Source: Verrucomicrobiota bacterium (GTDB taxonomy: Bacteria > Verrucomicrobiota > Verrucomicrobiia > Limisphaerales > UBA8199). From it: a stretch of 13,238 bases of DNA. Location of the stretch: the NCBI GenBank assembly GCA_026397855.1, contig JAPLUA010000594.1, positions 1 to 13,238 of the forward strand. The letters run 5' to 3'. This document shows positions 6,343 to 13,238 of this stretch, piece after piece; position 1 is the stretch's first letter; each line of letters begins with the position of its first letter. Under the pieces are notes generated by a model. The model was not told the origin of the DNA. It did no database searches and was given only the letters and a program-made list of their open reading frames with translations. The position numbers and the translations under genes are program-made.

Positions 6343-7479
6343 ATGAAACAAGACCCAGAACCTGCCCGGCGCCAGTGGCTGCTGGCGTCCGCGCTCCTGC
6401 TGGCCGCGCTCAGCCTGTGCGGCTGCCGGGCCCTCGGCTATTACCACCAGGCGATCAAGGGCCAGTACCAGATCGTCGCCCGCCGGCAGGAGATTGCGAA
6501 GCTGCTGGCCGACCCACAAACGCCCGCGCCGCTCAAGGCGAAGCTGCAGCTCGTCCAGGAACTGCGCGCGTTCGCCGCCAAGGACCTGCGGCTGCCCGTG
6601 GACGGGCATTACGAGAAATACGCCGATCTGCATCGCCGCTTCGTGGTCTGGAACGTCGAGGCCGCGCAGGAGTTCTCCCTCGAGCCGAAGACCTGGTGGT
6701 ATCCCTTTGTGGGCAGCCTGGAGTACCAGGGCTACTTTGCGGAAAGCGCCGCGCTCGCCTGCGCCGAGCGGCTGCGGCAAAAGGGCTGGGATGTCTGTGT
6801 GGACGGCGTGGAAGCGTATTCAACGCTGGGCTGGTTCCGCGACCCGGTCCTGAACACGTTCATCTCGAACACCGAACCCGACCTGGCGGAGACGATCTTC
6901 CACGAGCTGGGGCACCAGCGGGTATTCGCCAGCGGCGACACCGATTTCAACGAGGCCTTTGCCACGGTCGTCGGCCAGGAAGGCGCCCGGCGCTGGCTGC
7001 GCGCCAAAGGCACCCCGGCCGGGTGCGAGCAATACGAGGCCCAGCTCCGGCGCACCGAACAATTCACCCGCCTGATCGCCAGCGCCCGTGAGCGATTGAC
7101 GACGCTCTACGGCGACCAGACGACGTCGGCGGGCCAGGCCAAAGCGGCGAAGCAACCGCGCCCGCTTCCGGTCGAGGAGTTGCGGCGGCAGAAGCAGCAG
7201 GTGCTCGACCGCCTGCGCGACGAATATGCCCAACTGAAGGCCCAATGGGGCGGCAACAGCGACTATGATGCCTGGTTTGCGCGCCCGCTCAACAACGCGC
7301 AGCTCAACTCGGTTGCGACCTACTACGACCTGGCACCGTCCTTTGAGCGGCTGCTGGCGCTGAACGAGGGCGACCTGGAGAAGTTCTACGCGGCGGTTGC
7401 TCGGTTGGCCCGGGAGCCGAAAGCCGAACGGCACCGGCGCTTGCGGGCAGTAGTGGGGATGAAGGAAAGCAAAAGTTAG
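6343..7479 (+). CDS. lipoprotein zinc metallopeptidase, putative aminopeptidase family (COG4324-like)
   Basis: From the ATG at 6343 the protein has 378 residues. It opens with an arginine-containing n-region, a hydrophobic stretch and a lipobox-like LCGC ending at C28, which predicts lipid attachment and anchoring in the cell envelope. The family pattern follows: RALGYYHQAIKGQ (29-41), where members start their mature part, an ARRQEIAKLL segment, and the zinc-binding HExxH as HELGHQ (187-192). It continues with DFNEAFATVVGQEG (201-214), where E204 is a likely third ligand. The C-terminal part is helical and charged with NNAQLNS before the end. Known members are annotated as putative aminopeptidases; substrate is not proven. 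The frame can be extended to a TTG at 6298, but that would put 15 residues before the signal peptide, so 6343 is preferred. The lipobox has an unusual Cys at position -2. The gene is divergent from the tandem-SIS gene and stands alone. Confidence 0.85.
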   Translation: MKQDPEPARRQWLLASALLLAALSLCGCRALGYYHQAIKGQYQIVARRQEIAKLLADPQTPAPLKAKLQLVQELRAFAAKDLRLPVDGHYEKYADLHRRFVVWNVEAAQEFSLEPKTWWYPFVGSLEYQGYFAESAALACAERLRQKGWDVCVDGVEAYSTLGWFRDPVLNTFISNTEPDLAETIFHELGHQRVFASGDTDFNEAFATVVGQEGARRWLRAKGTPAGCEQYEAQLRRTEQFTRLIASARERLTTLYGDQTTSAGQAKAAKQPRPLPVEELRRQKQQVLDRLRDEYAQLKAQWGGNSDYDAWFARPLNNAQLNSVATYYDLAPSFERLLALNEGDLEKFYAAVARLAREPKAERHRRLRAVVGMKESKS

Positions 7480-7831
7480 GTATCCACATGCAAACGGCGA
7501 AACGGAGACGTCGGCTGCGGAGCGAACAGAAGCCGGAATAGACGGCGACCCGGGAGTGAATGGGAAAGCCATCACGCTCACGCCGCACGCAGCAAAAAGG
7601 CTAAAAACCCCTGTATTCCTTCGAAGCCCCTTCGAAGCCCCTTCGAGACCCTTTCGAAGCTCCACCGAGACATCACGGGAACCTCACGCCACCAACAGTC
7701 CAGCGGCACGTTTGGAGTTGCTTCCCCGGCACGGCTCCTCTCCGGAGCTGATGCCGCTCGCACCGCAGACGCAGCGAGCCCCGGAACGGGCGCGCAGCTC
7801 AGCTCAGCCGGGCAGAGTCAGGCGTGGCCGC
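7480..7831. other. 352-base gene-free stretch
   Basis: This lies between the convergent metallopeptidase and oxidoreductase genes. It contains an 18-codon ATG frame at 7488-7541 (MQTAKRRRRLRSEQKPE) with no ribosome-binding site and no recognisable match, the 11-bp repeat at 7620-7663, and a small GCTCC/GGAGC hairpin near 7734-7748. I see no tRNA, terminator with a U-tract, or convincing gene. Confidence 0.6.
7620..7663. repeat. four imperfect 11-bp tandem units
   Basis: Consecutive units read TTCGAAGCCCC, TTCGAAGCCCC, TTCGAGACCCT and TTCGAAGCTCC. The first two are identical and the others differ at one to three positions. Each complete unit contains TTCGAA, itself a palindrome. The block lies in the gene-free stretch; no function is evident. 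Confidence 0.85.
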
Positions 7832-9181
7832 TCAGCACCCCGGGGTTTGCCCCGGCATGGGGATGGGGTAACGGCCGTTGGGATCCGGCATGGCGGGCGC
7901 GTTGGCATCCCAGGTGAGGGAATCCAGCCCGGGCGCCAGCTCGATCTTGGAAGCGAGAGCCTCGTCCCAGGTGATCATTTTCCCGGATTCGCAGGCCATG
8001 CGGCCCATGATGGCCGTGAAGCAGGACTTGGCACAGCGTTCGGTCTCGTTGTAGGGCTTGTCGTTGCGGATAGCGTCGAACAGCAGGTCGTGCTCGTACT
8101 GGTAGTGATCGCACGGCGCGCCCTTGTAGCTCCAGATAATGTTCTCTGAGGTCTGCCGGTAGCCCTTGAAGAGGCGCGGCTTGGGCTGGCCTTCGCCGAG
8201 AATCGCGCTGCCTTTGCTGCCATGCAGGACGCAGCCCCAGAAATCATAACAACTGGCAATATGCCGTCCTTCCGCCATGAAGCGCGTGCCGTCGGCGAAG
8301 GTGTATTCCGCCGCGTAGTGGTCGAAAAGCTGGTCGGCATCCTGGCGGACCTGGCGCCCACCCATGCCCTGCACGGACACGGGCCAGGCGTTCTTGGCCC
8401 AGCAGGCCACGTCAATGTTGTGGATGATCCAGTCTTCGAGGAAGCTGCCGTTGAGCCATGTGAAGCAGCTATAGTTGGCGATCTGGTAGGCCAGTTCCTT
8501 CGTGCCCGGCTCACGGGGCTTGAGGCCGACGGGGCCGTGCATCCGGTAAGCCCAGCAGGTTACGAGGTCGCCGATCAGGCCACCGTGGATCTGCTCGATC
8601 GCCCCTTCCAGCGGCTTGGAGTGGCGGCTCATGAGGCCGCCGGCGATCTTCAAGTTCTTCTTCTTCGCCTCCTCCCCGGCCTTCATCACGCGGCGAATGC
8701 CCGGCGCATCAACCGCAAACGACTTCTCCATGAAGACATTCACGCCCTTCTGCACGGCGTATTCCAGGTGCATGGGCCGGAACGCCGGGGGCGTCGTCAG
8801 CAGCACCACGTCGCCCTTGTCGAGCGAGTCAATCGCCTTCTTGAATCCGTCCAGGCCGATGAACTGCCGCTCCGGCGGCACGTCCACCTGGCTCTCATGG
8901 CCTTTCTTCAAGTTCGCGAGGCTGCCCTGGAGGTGCTGCTCGAACACATCCGCCACGGCCCAGAGCTTGGTCGGGCCCTTGGTGGACAACGCCTGCGCCG
9001 CCGCGCCGCTGCCGCGCCCGCCGCACCCGACGAGCGCAATCTTGATGGTGTTGTTCTCCGCGGCGTAGCCGGGACGGGCGACAGCGCCAGTCAGGGCAGC
9101 ACCAGCCAGCGCGGTGCCGGAGGTCTTGAGGAATTCACGACGCGTAGTGAGGTCTGATCCAGTAGAGCTTGGGGGATTCAT
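7832..9181 (-). CDS. Gfo/Idh/MocA-family oxidoreductase with Tat signal peptide
   Basis: The 449-residue protein begins with a twin-arginine signal, TTRREFLKTSGTALAGAAL (12-30), ending near GYAAEN (38-43). It is therefore probably folded with its cofactor and exported by the Tat system. The Rossmann fold follows: IKIALVGCGGRGSGAA (46-61) as the dinucleotide-binding glycine loop, then VVLLTTPPAFR (125-135). The family EKP motif appears as EKS (152-154). The C-terminal domain has FLEDWIIHNIDVACW (247-261), whose H254-x-x-D257 fits the catalytic region. From family knowledge it would be an NAD(P)-dependent, possibly self-recycling, sugar dehydrogenase or glycosidase-like enzyme; the substrate cannot be read. 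Exported paralogues of this kind are abundant in Verrucomicrobiota and Planctomycetota. A CCGGGG/CCCCGG hairpin falls inside the last codons (7840-7855) without a U-tract. The start has no Shine-Dalgarno. The zinc-ribbon gene lies 103 bases upstream on the same strand. Confidence 0.92.
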   Translation of the reverse strand: MNPPSSTGSDLTTRREFLKTSGTALAGAALTGAVARPGYAAENNTIKIALVGCGGRGSGAAAQALSTKGPTKLWAVADVFEQHLQGSLANLKKGHESQVDVPPERQFIGLDGFKKAIDSLDKGDVVLLTTPPAFRPMHLEYAVQKGVNVFMEKSFAVDAPGIRRVMKAGEEAKKKNLKIAGGLMSRHSKPLEGAIEQIHGGLIGDLVTCWAYRMHGPVGLKPREPGTKELAYQIANYSCFTWLNGSFLEDWIIHNIDVACWAKNAWPVSVQGMGGRQVRQDADQLFDHYAAEYTFADGTRFMAEGRHIASCYDFWGCVLHGSKGSAILGEGQPKPRLFKGYRQTSENIIWSYKGAPCDHYQYEHDLLFDAIRNDKPYNETERCAKSCFTAIMGRMACESGKMITWDEALASKIELAPGLDSLTWDANAPAMPDPNGRYPIPMPGQTPGC

Positions 9182-9284
9182 GGGTGTTGTGTTGTATATG
9201 CGAAATCGGGACTATGCATGGTCGCAGCGCCCATCATTCCCTTCCTCCCCGGCCTTGGCAAGGATGTTTCGACCGCCGCGCGCT

Positions 9285-9581
9285 TCAATCTCCCAGGAGC
9301 TTCTTCAGCGTGTCGCGCGCCCTGGCCTCGCGGGAGGCGTTCTCCGCCGGCGGCACGTAGGCGCGGCGGATGAAATCGAAGTACTCGCAATAGTTGGCCA
9401 GGTGCTTTTCCCCGACCAGGTCGGCGCGCCGTTCCCGGCACTGCTCAGCCACGCGCGGATCGTAGTGGATGCAGTTGAGACAGACCTTGAGGTCCGAGTT
9501 GCAGCGCGGGCAGGCCTCCCCGCGACCGGGAGCCCCCGGCAGCCTATACTCGGTCCCGCACTTCCAACAATGTCGTGTCAT
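9285..9581 (-). CDS. cysteine-rich double zinc-ribbon-like protein, function unknown
   Basis: From the ATG at 9581 the protein has 98 residues and eight cysteines. C5-C8 and C24-C27 make a classic zinc ribbon (HCWKCG and ACPRCN). C34-C37 with C48 and C65 make a second possible site in the segment KVCLNCIHYDPRVAEQC followed by HLANYCEYF. The second half resembles a small conserved family with a C-x2-C-x-x-YDP...QC...NYC-x-YF pattern whose role I cannot name. The tail (80-98) is charged and helical. An alternative ATG lies at 9587. The frame also runs open to 9779, but that extension translates the palindromic repeat element, so the short form is chosen. It lies between the SulP and oxidoreductase genes on the same strand. 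A nucleic-acid or protein-binding adaptor role is only a guess. Confidence 0.75.
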   Translation of the reverse strand: MTRHCWKCGTEYRLPGAPGRGEACPRCNSDLKVCLNCIHYDPRVAEQCRERRADLVGEKHLANYCEYFDFIRRAYVPPAENASREARARDTLKKLLGD

Positions 9582-9658
9582 CGCCATGCGCCGGATGCTA
9601 ATCCCCCGCCCCAGCCGATTCCAGCGGAAAGGAACCGTAGCCGCCTCACTCCAGGGTG

Positions 9659-9762
9659 GATTCAGGAAATCGTAGCCGCCAACGTCAGTTGGCGCTGATC
9701 TGTGCTGCGAAGGAATAGTGCGCCAACTGACGTTGGCAGCTACGGCCTCGGTTTCCTGAATC
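9659..9762. repeat. palindromic element, copy 1
   Basis: Inner arms of 25 bases (9671-9695 and 9720-9744), with core CCGCCAACGTCAGTTGGCGC, are inverted copies differing by one base and flank a 24-base loop. Outer arms GATTCAGGAAA (9659-9669) and TTTCCTGAATC (9752-9762) are a perfect 11-base inverted pair. The element sits in the 194-base gap between the SulP gene and the zinc-ribbon gene, ending 13 bases beyond the SulP stop. It has a size and shape like a MITE or large REP element; no transposase is nearby. Confidence 0.9.
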
Positions 9763-9775
9763 AACCGTTCCTCCC

Positions 9776-11506
9776 TCACTTTGAGTCGCCGGCGGGCGGG
9801 CTATTGAACCGCGCCTGGAACGTGTCGGCGCACTCGTGCACCGAGTGGAAGAAACTCTCCTGGCCCAGCTCCCCGGTGAAGCCGATCCGCACGAGAATCT
9901 CGCGCAACGGGCGGTTGGCATGGGCAAACTTCATCGCGACCCCCTGCTGCTCGAGCTCCTGCTTCAGCCCGCGCAAAGCCTCGGCCGCCGTCACGTCAAT
10001 CTCGGTGATGGCCTGCGCGTCAATCAGGAACCAGCGCACCGTCGAGGGGCTCGCGGTGATCAGTTCGCGCACGCGCTCGACAAAGTGGCCGCAGTTGGAG
10101 AACAGGAGGGGCGCATAGAAGCGATAGGCGATCAGGCCGGGGATGGTCTGTCCGCCCGTCGTGTTCCCCAGGTCATGGAAACCGTCGCCGGGCACCTGGC
10201 GCAGCACCGCGTCCGGCGGGTTTGAGATGCGGCTGATCAGGCCCAGCAACGAGATGGCTACCCCCACGAGGATGCCGGGCACCACCCCGACCGCCAGCAC
10301 CCCCAGCGTCGTTAGCGCCGCCAGCATCGCGCTCCGAGGGTAGTAGCGGTAGATCCGCACCATGACGTCAAACTCCATGAGCGTGAACCCACCATTGATC
10401 AGCAGCGCCGCCAGCGCCACCTTGGGGAGGCAGGCGATCAGCGGGGTGAGGAAGAGCAGGAACAGGATGAGCGTGGCGGCCGCGACCAGGCTGGCCACCT
10501 GGGTCCTGCCTCCTGCGGCGTCGTTGATGGTGGTGCGCGCCTGGCTGCCGGTCACCGCGAAGCCCTGGAAAAGGCCGGTAACAACATTCGCGGCGCCGAT
10601 TGCGGCGAGTTCCTGGTTGGGGGCGATTTCGTAGCCGTTCTTCGCGGCGAACGCGCGCGCGAGCAGGATGCCCTCGGTATAGGCCAGGAGGGCGATGCCG
10701 ATGGCCGCCGGGAGCAGTGTGTGAATGTCGGACCAATCAACGTCCGGCACGGCCAGGCGCGGGAGCCCGCCCGGAAACGCGCCGACCACCGCCACCCCAC
10801 GGCCTTCCAATTGCAGCACCAGCGACGCCGCCACCGCCAGCGCCACCACGGCCAGCGCAGGCGGAACCCTCGGCGCGAGCCGCCGCAGGGACGCGATGGC
10901 CGCCAGGATACCGATGCCCAGGAACAGCGTCGTGCCGTGCATCCGGTGGAGCTTCGACGCGAGTTCGGCGAGGCGGGGGAAGAAGTCGTTATGCTCCAGC
11001 GTGATCCCGAAGAGCTTGTCGAGCTGGGAGGCGATCAGAATCAGCGCCGCGCCGGTCATGTATCCCACCAGGACAGGTTTGGAAAGGAAATCGGCCACGG
11101 CCCCGATCCTGGCGCGGGCGCCCAGCAGGAGCAGCAATCCACTCAGCACGGCCAGCAATCCCGCCAGCGCCGCCGCGCGCGCCGGATTGCCCGCGGCCAT
11201 CGGCGCGATCTCGCTCGCGATGAGCAGGGAAATCGCAATGTCCGGCCCCACGATGACCTGCCGGGAGCTGCCGAAGAACGGATAGACCACCAGCGGCACC
11301 AGCGCCGCGTAAAGCCCGTACTGCGGCGGCAGCCCCATCAGTCCGGCGTAGGCGATGACCGACGGGATCATCACCACGCACACGCTGATGCCGGCGACCA
11401 GGTCCGCCCGCAGCCATTCGGGCCGGTAGGTCCGGAATAGGGCCCATCCGGGCAGGCCTCGCCGCACTGCCGTCGGCGCACCGGGTTTCGGAATCTCGCT
11501 CATCAT
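9776..11506 (-). CDS. SulP-family anion (sulfate-type) permease with C-terminal STAS domain
   Basis: The 576-residue protein has the SulP layout. A hydrophobic transport domain of about 10-14 spans covers residues 35-435, with the signature MIPSVIAYAGLMGLPPQYGLY (46-66) followed by YPFFGSSRQVIVGPDIAISLL (75-95), and a cytoplasmic STAS domain covers about 455-565 (FLIDAQAITEIDVTAAEAL, with the LREILVRIGF helix after it). SulP proteins move sulfate, bicarbonate or other anions across the inner membrane by proton or sodium symport or exchange. The substrate cannot be read from sequence, and no sulfur-assimilation or carbonic anhydrase gene is adjacent. It starts with two adjacent ATGs (11506, 11503) and no Shine-Dalgarno. 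Oppositely oriented copies of a palindromic element flank it on both sides, which may mean it arrived or can move as a unit. Length is normal and the frame intact. Confidence 0.93.
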   Translation of the reverse strand: MMSEIPKPGAPTAVRRGLPGWALFRTYRPEWLRADLVAGISVCVVMIPSVIAYAGLMGLPPQYGLYAALVPLVVYPFFGSSRQVIVGPDIAISLLIASEIAPMAAGNPARAAALAGLLAVLSGLLLLLGARARIGAVADFLSKPVLVGYMTGAALILIASQLDKLFGITLEHNDFFPRLAELASKLHRMHGTTLFLGIGILAAIASLRRLAPRVPPALAVVALAVAASLVLQLEGRGVAVVGAFPGGLPRLAVPDVDWSDIHTLLPAAIGIALLAYTEGILLARAFAAKNGYEIAPNQELAAIGAANVVTGLFQGFAVTGSQARTTINDAAGGRTQVASLVAAATLILFLLFLTPLIACLPKVALAALLINGGFTLMEFDVMVRIYRYYPRSAMLAALTTLGVLAVGVVPGILVGVAISLLGLISRISNPPDAVLRQVPGDGFHDLGNTTGGQTIPGLIAYRFYAPLLFSNCGHFVERVRELITASPSTVRWFLIDAQAITEIDVTAAEALRGLKQELEQQGVAMKFAHANRPLREILVRIGFTGELGQESFFHSVHECADTFQARFNSPPAGDSK

Positions 11507-11579
11507 CAGCTATACCATCCGACAAGAGGCGACCCTACCGCAGCATCGCGGTCCCTGAAAGCCCAAAATCAACCGCCGC

Positions 11580-11655
11580 ATCGTAGCCGCCAACGTCAGT
11601 TGGCGCACTATTCCTTCATGGCAGATCAGCGCCAACTGACGTTGGCGGCTACGAT
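11580..11655. repeat. palindromic element, copy 2 (reversed relative to copy 1)
   Basis: The same 25-base arms as copy 1 occur at 11582-11606 and 11629-11653, here as a perfect inverted pair, around a 22-base loop. The loop matches the reverse complement of the copy 1 loop (ACTATTCCTTC at one end, AGATCA at the other), so this copy is in the opposite orientation. The right flank GATTCCTTGAATCC resembles the outer arm of copy 1. It lies in the 215-base gap between the divergent SulP and aminotransferase genes. Confidence 0.9.
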
Positions 11656-11721
11656 TCCTTGAATCCGCGCCCCAATTTCCGCTTGCGCCGTGCCGCGGGC
11701 CGGTTAAAGCTCATGGAGGAT

Positions 11722-12897
11722 ATGAACTATAAAATCTCTCAGCGTGCCGCGTCCCTGTCGCCGTCGCTCACCCTGGCCATTGACTCCAAGGCCAAAGCCA
11801 TGAAGGCCGAGGGCCTGGACGTCGTCGGCTTCGGCGCCGGCGAACCGGACTTCGACACACCGCAGCACATCAAAGACGCCTGTGCCAAAGCGCTGGCCGC
11901 CGGCTTCACCAAATACACCCCCGCCGCCGGCATCCCCGAGCTGCGCTCGGCCATCGCCGACAAGCACAAGCGCGAGAACGGCCTCACCTACAAACCCTCC
12001 CAGGTCATCGTCTCCTGCGGCGGCAAACACTCCTGCTTCAACGTCATCTTCGCCACCTGTGAGGAAGGCGACGAGGTCATCATCCCCGCGCCCTACTGGC
12101 TGAGCTATCCCGAGATGGTCAAGATGGCCGGCGCCAGGCCCGTCATCGTCGAGACCACCGACAAGACGGAGTTCAAGCTCACCCCCGACGCCCTGCGCGC
12201 GGCCATCACGCCCCGCACGCGCCTGTTTGTTCTCAACTCGCCCAGCAACCCCACCGGCTCGGTCTATACCCCCGCCGAACTCAAGGCCCTCGGTGACATC
12301 TGCGTCGAGAAGAACGTCCTCATCATGAGCGACGAAATCTACGAGCACCTGCTCTATGATGGCGCCACCACCAAGAGCGTCGCCAGCTTCTCGCCCGCCC
12401 ACTTCGAGCACACGATCATCGTCCACGGCTTCGCCAAGGCCTGGAGCATGACCGGTTGGCGCCTCGGCTGGTGCGCCGCGCCCGAGCCGATCGCCAAGGC
12501 CATTGACGCCGTCCAGAGCCACAGCACCAGCAACCCGACCAGCTTTGCCCAGAAAGGCGCCGTCGCCGCGCTGACGGGCCCGCAGGACCATCTGCCGATC
12601 TGGCTCGCGGAGTTCGACAAGCGCCGCAAGTTTGCCTGGGCCAAGCTCAACGCCACTCCCGGCCTCTCGTGTGTCAATGCCAAGGGCGCCTTCTACCTGT
12701 TCCCGAACATCTCGAAGACCGGCCTCAAGTCCACCGAGTTCTGCGCGAAGCTGCTCGAAGCCGAGAAGGTGGCCGCCGTGCCCGGCATCGCGTTCGGCGC
12801 CGACGACTACATCCGCCTCAGCTACGCCACGAGCATGGCTAACATCGAGAAGGGCCTCGACCGCATCGAGAACTTCTGCAAGACGCTGGTGAAGTAA
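11722..12897 (+). CDS. aspC: aspartate aminotransferase, class I (subgroup Ib-like)
   Basis: The 391-residue, PLP-dependent, fold-type I enzyme shows GFGAGEPDFDTPQHI (36-50), KYTPAAGIPELR (64-75), NSPSNPTG (172-179, with N176), SDEIYE (203-208, D204 pairing the pyridine nitrogen and Y207), FAKAWSMTGWRLGW (237-250, with K239 as the Schiff-base lysine) and YIRLSYATS (363-371, R365 binding the substrate alpha-carboxylate). It moves the amino group between aspartate and 2-oxoglutarate in the cytoplasm; a role toward prephenate is possible in this subgroup. The ATG at 11722 matches where family members begin and has GGAGG two bases upstream. ATG 11713 and TTG 11659 are in-frame alternatives, the latter overlapping the edge of the palindromic element. 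Codon third positions are overwhelmingly C or G, more so than in neighbours, suggesting strong expression. A PEP-CTERM remnant follows in the same frame. Confidence 0.95.
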   Translation: MNYKISQRAASLSPSLTLAIDSKAKAMKAEGLDVVGFGAGEPDFDTPQHIKDACAKALAAGFTKYTPAAGIPELRSAIADKHKRENGLTYKPSQVIVSCGGKHSCFNVIFATCEEGDEVIIPAPYWLSYPEMVKMAGARPVIVETTDKTEFKLTPDALRAAITPRTRLFVLNSPSNPTGSVYTPAELKALGDICVEKNVLIMSDEIYEHLLYDGATTKSVASFSPAHFEHTIIVHGFAKAWSMTGWRLGWCAAPEPIAKAIDAVQSHSTSNPTSFAQKGAVAALTGPQDHLPIWLAEFDKRRKFAWAKLNATPGLSCVNAKGAFYLFPNISKTGLKSTEFCAKLLEAEKVAAVPGIAFGADDYIRLSYATSMANIEKGLDRIENFCKTLVK

Positions 12898-12933
12898 GGG
12901 CGCCGTAAGCCCGGGGCACAATCCCGCGCGGCG

Positions 12934-13182
12934 GTGGCGGAAGCCCAGCCGTATGGCAACGCGGGCAGCGGGTTCAGCTCCTTCCTGGGGCTCAATCCGA
13001 ACGGAAACTGGTGCCTGTTCGTGGCCGATCTGAATAGCGGGGACATGATGACGGTGAATAGCTGGGGGTTGCACCTGGAGCTGTCGGCGGTGCCCGAGCC
13101 TTCCGAATGGGCGGCGCTGAGCTTGGGGGTGCTGGGGGTTGTCTGGGTGGTGAAGCGGCTGTTCATGCCGGGGCGGGCGTAG
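12934..13182 (+). pseudogene. C-terminal remnant of a PEP-CTERM surface protein with a P-domain-like end
   Basis: The open stretch encodes an intact PEP-CTERM sorting signal: VPEPSEW (53-59 from the GTG at 12934), a hydrophobic helix (about 60-73) and a basic tail (VKRLF...GRA). Such signals direct exosortase-mediated processing at the cell surface (family knowledge). Ahead of it, FLGLNPNGNWCLFVADLNSG and VNSWGL look like the last strands of a proprotein-convertase P domain or similar beta-sandwich. There is no signal peptide, no ATG and no ribosome-binding site; the frame opens straight after the aspC stop, so the 5' part of the gene is missing. It is most simply a truncated gene, although a short expressed protein from the GTG cannot be ruled out. 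No IS end is visible at the breakpoint. Confidence 0.65.
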
Positions 13183-13238
13183 TTCGTTTGGGATCCTTTC
13201 GCGGGGCGTGGCTAAAGTTGCCAGGCTCGGGTGAGGGT

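Noticed and set aside
7488..7541. 18-codon peptide frame after the metallopeptidase
   Set aside because: No ribosome-binding site, very arginine-rich from GC-rich codons, and no recognisable family; too short to support.
7840..7855. CCGGGG/CCCCGG hairpin as terminator of the oxidoreductase gene
   Set aside because: It lies within the last codons and has no U-tract after it on the minus strand.
9582..9779. N-terminal extension of the zinc-ribbon gene
   Set aside because: The extra 66 residues translate the palindromic element and intergenic DNA; the cysteine domain begins right after the ATG at 9581.
11704..13074. 456-codon minus-strand open frame
   Set aside because: Antisense to aspC, which has all PLP-enzyme motifs. 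The minus-strand product is alanine/glycine-rich without family features.

Overview
The window looks like an ordinary, gene-dense, GC-rich chromosomal stretch, most probably from a Verrucomicrobiota bacterium (Pedosphaera/Limisphaerales-like). That assignment is an inference. It rests on a Tat-exported Gfo/Idh/MocA oxidoreductase starting with a TRREFLK motif, a VPEP-type PEP-CTERM tail, palindromic intergenic repeats, and the style of the proteins. No tRNA, rRNA, CRISPR array or transposase gene was seen.

Layout. Positions 1-492 (minus) hold the N-terminal part of the tRNA-modification GTPase MnmE, cut by the window edge. Divergent from it, 531-2543 (plus) encodes a BadF/NagK-type sugar kinase joined in one frame to the MurNAc-6-phosphate etherase MurQ, with a repeat-filled linker. 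A Yip1-family membrane protein (2476-3114, minus) converges on it and overlaps its 3' end. Next come a small FtsB/DivIC-type septum protein (3284-3607, plus), ribosome recycling factor (3700-4260, minus) and a tandem-SIS protein related to MurQ and to glucokinase regulatory protein (4350-6209, minus). Then follow a lipoprotein metallopeptidase (about 6343-7479, plus), a 350-base gene-free stretch with an 11-bp repeat, and three minus-strand genes: a Tat-signal Gfo/Idh/MocA oxidoreductase (7832-9181), a cysteine-rich zinc-ribbon protein (9285-9581) and a SulP anion permease with a STAS domain (9776-11506). The right end has an aspartate aminotransferase (about 11722-12897, plus) and a headless PEP-CTERM fragment.

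How the genes relate. The clearest functional theme is amino-sugar and cell-wall recycling. The kinase-MurQ fusion could take MurNAc to GlcNAc-6-phosphate plus lactate in one polypeptide, and a second MurQ-derived protein 1.8 kb away looks like a non-catalytic, sugar-phosphate-sensing relative. The remaining genes are housekeeping (mnmE, frr, ftsB-like, aspC) or general transport and export functions without an evident common pathway.

The points most worth following up are the fused kinase-etherase and its linker, the GKRP-like tandem-SIS protein that has lost one catalytic glutamate, and a palindromic element present in two oppositely oriented copies on either side of the SulP gene. No wholly new multi-gene system is evident.
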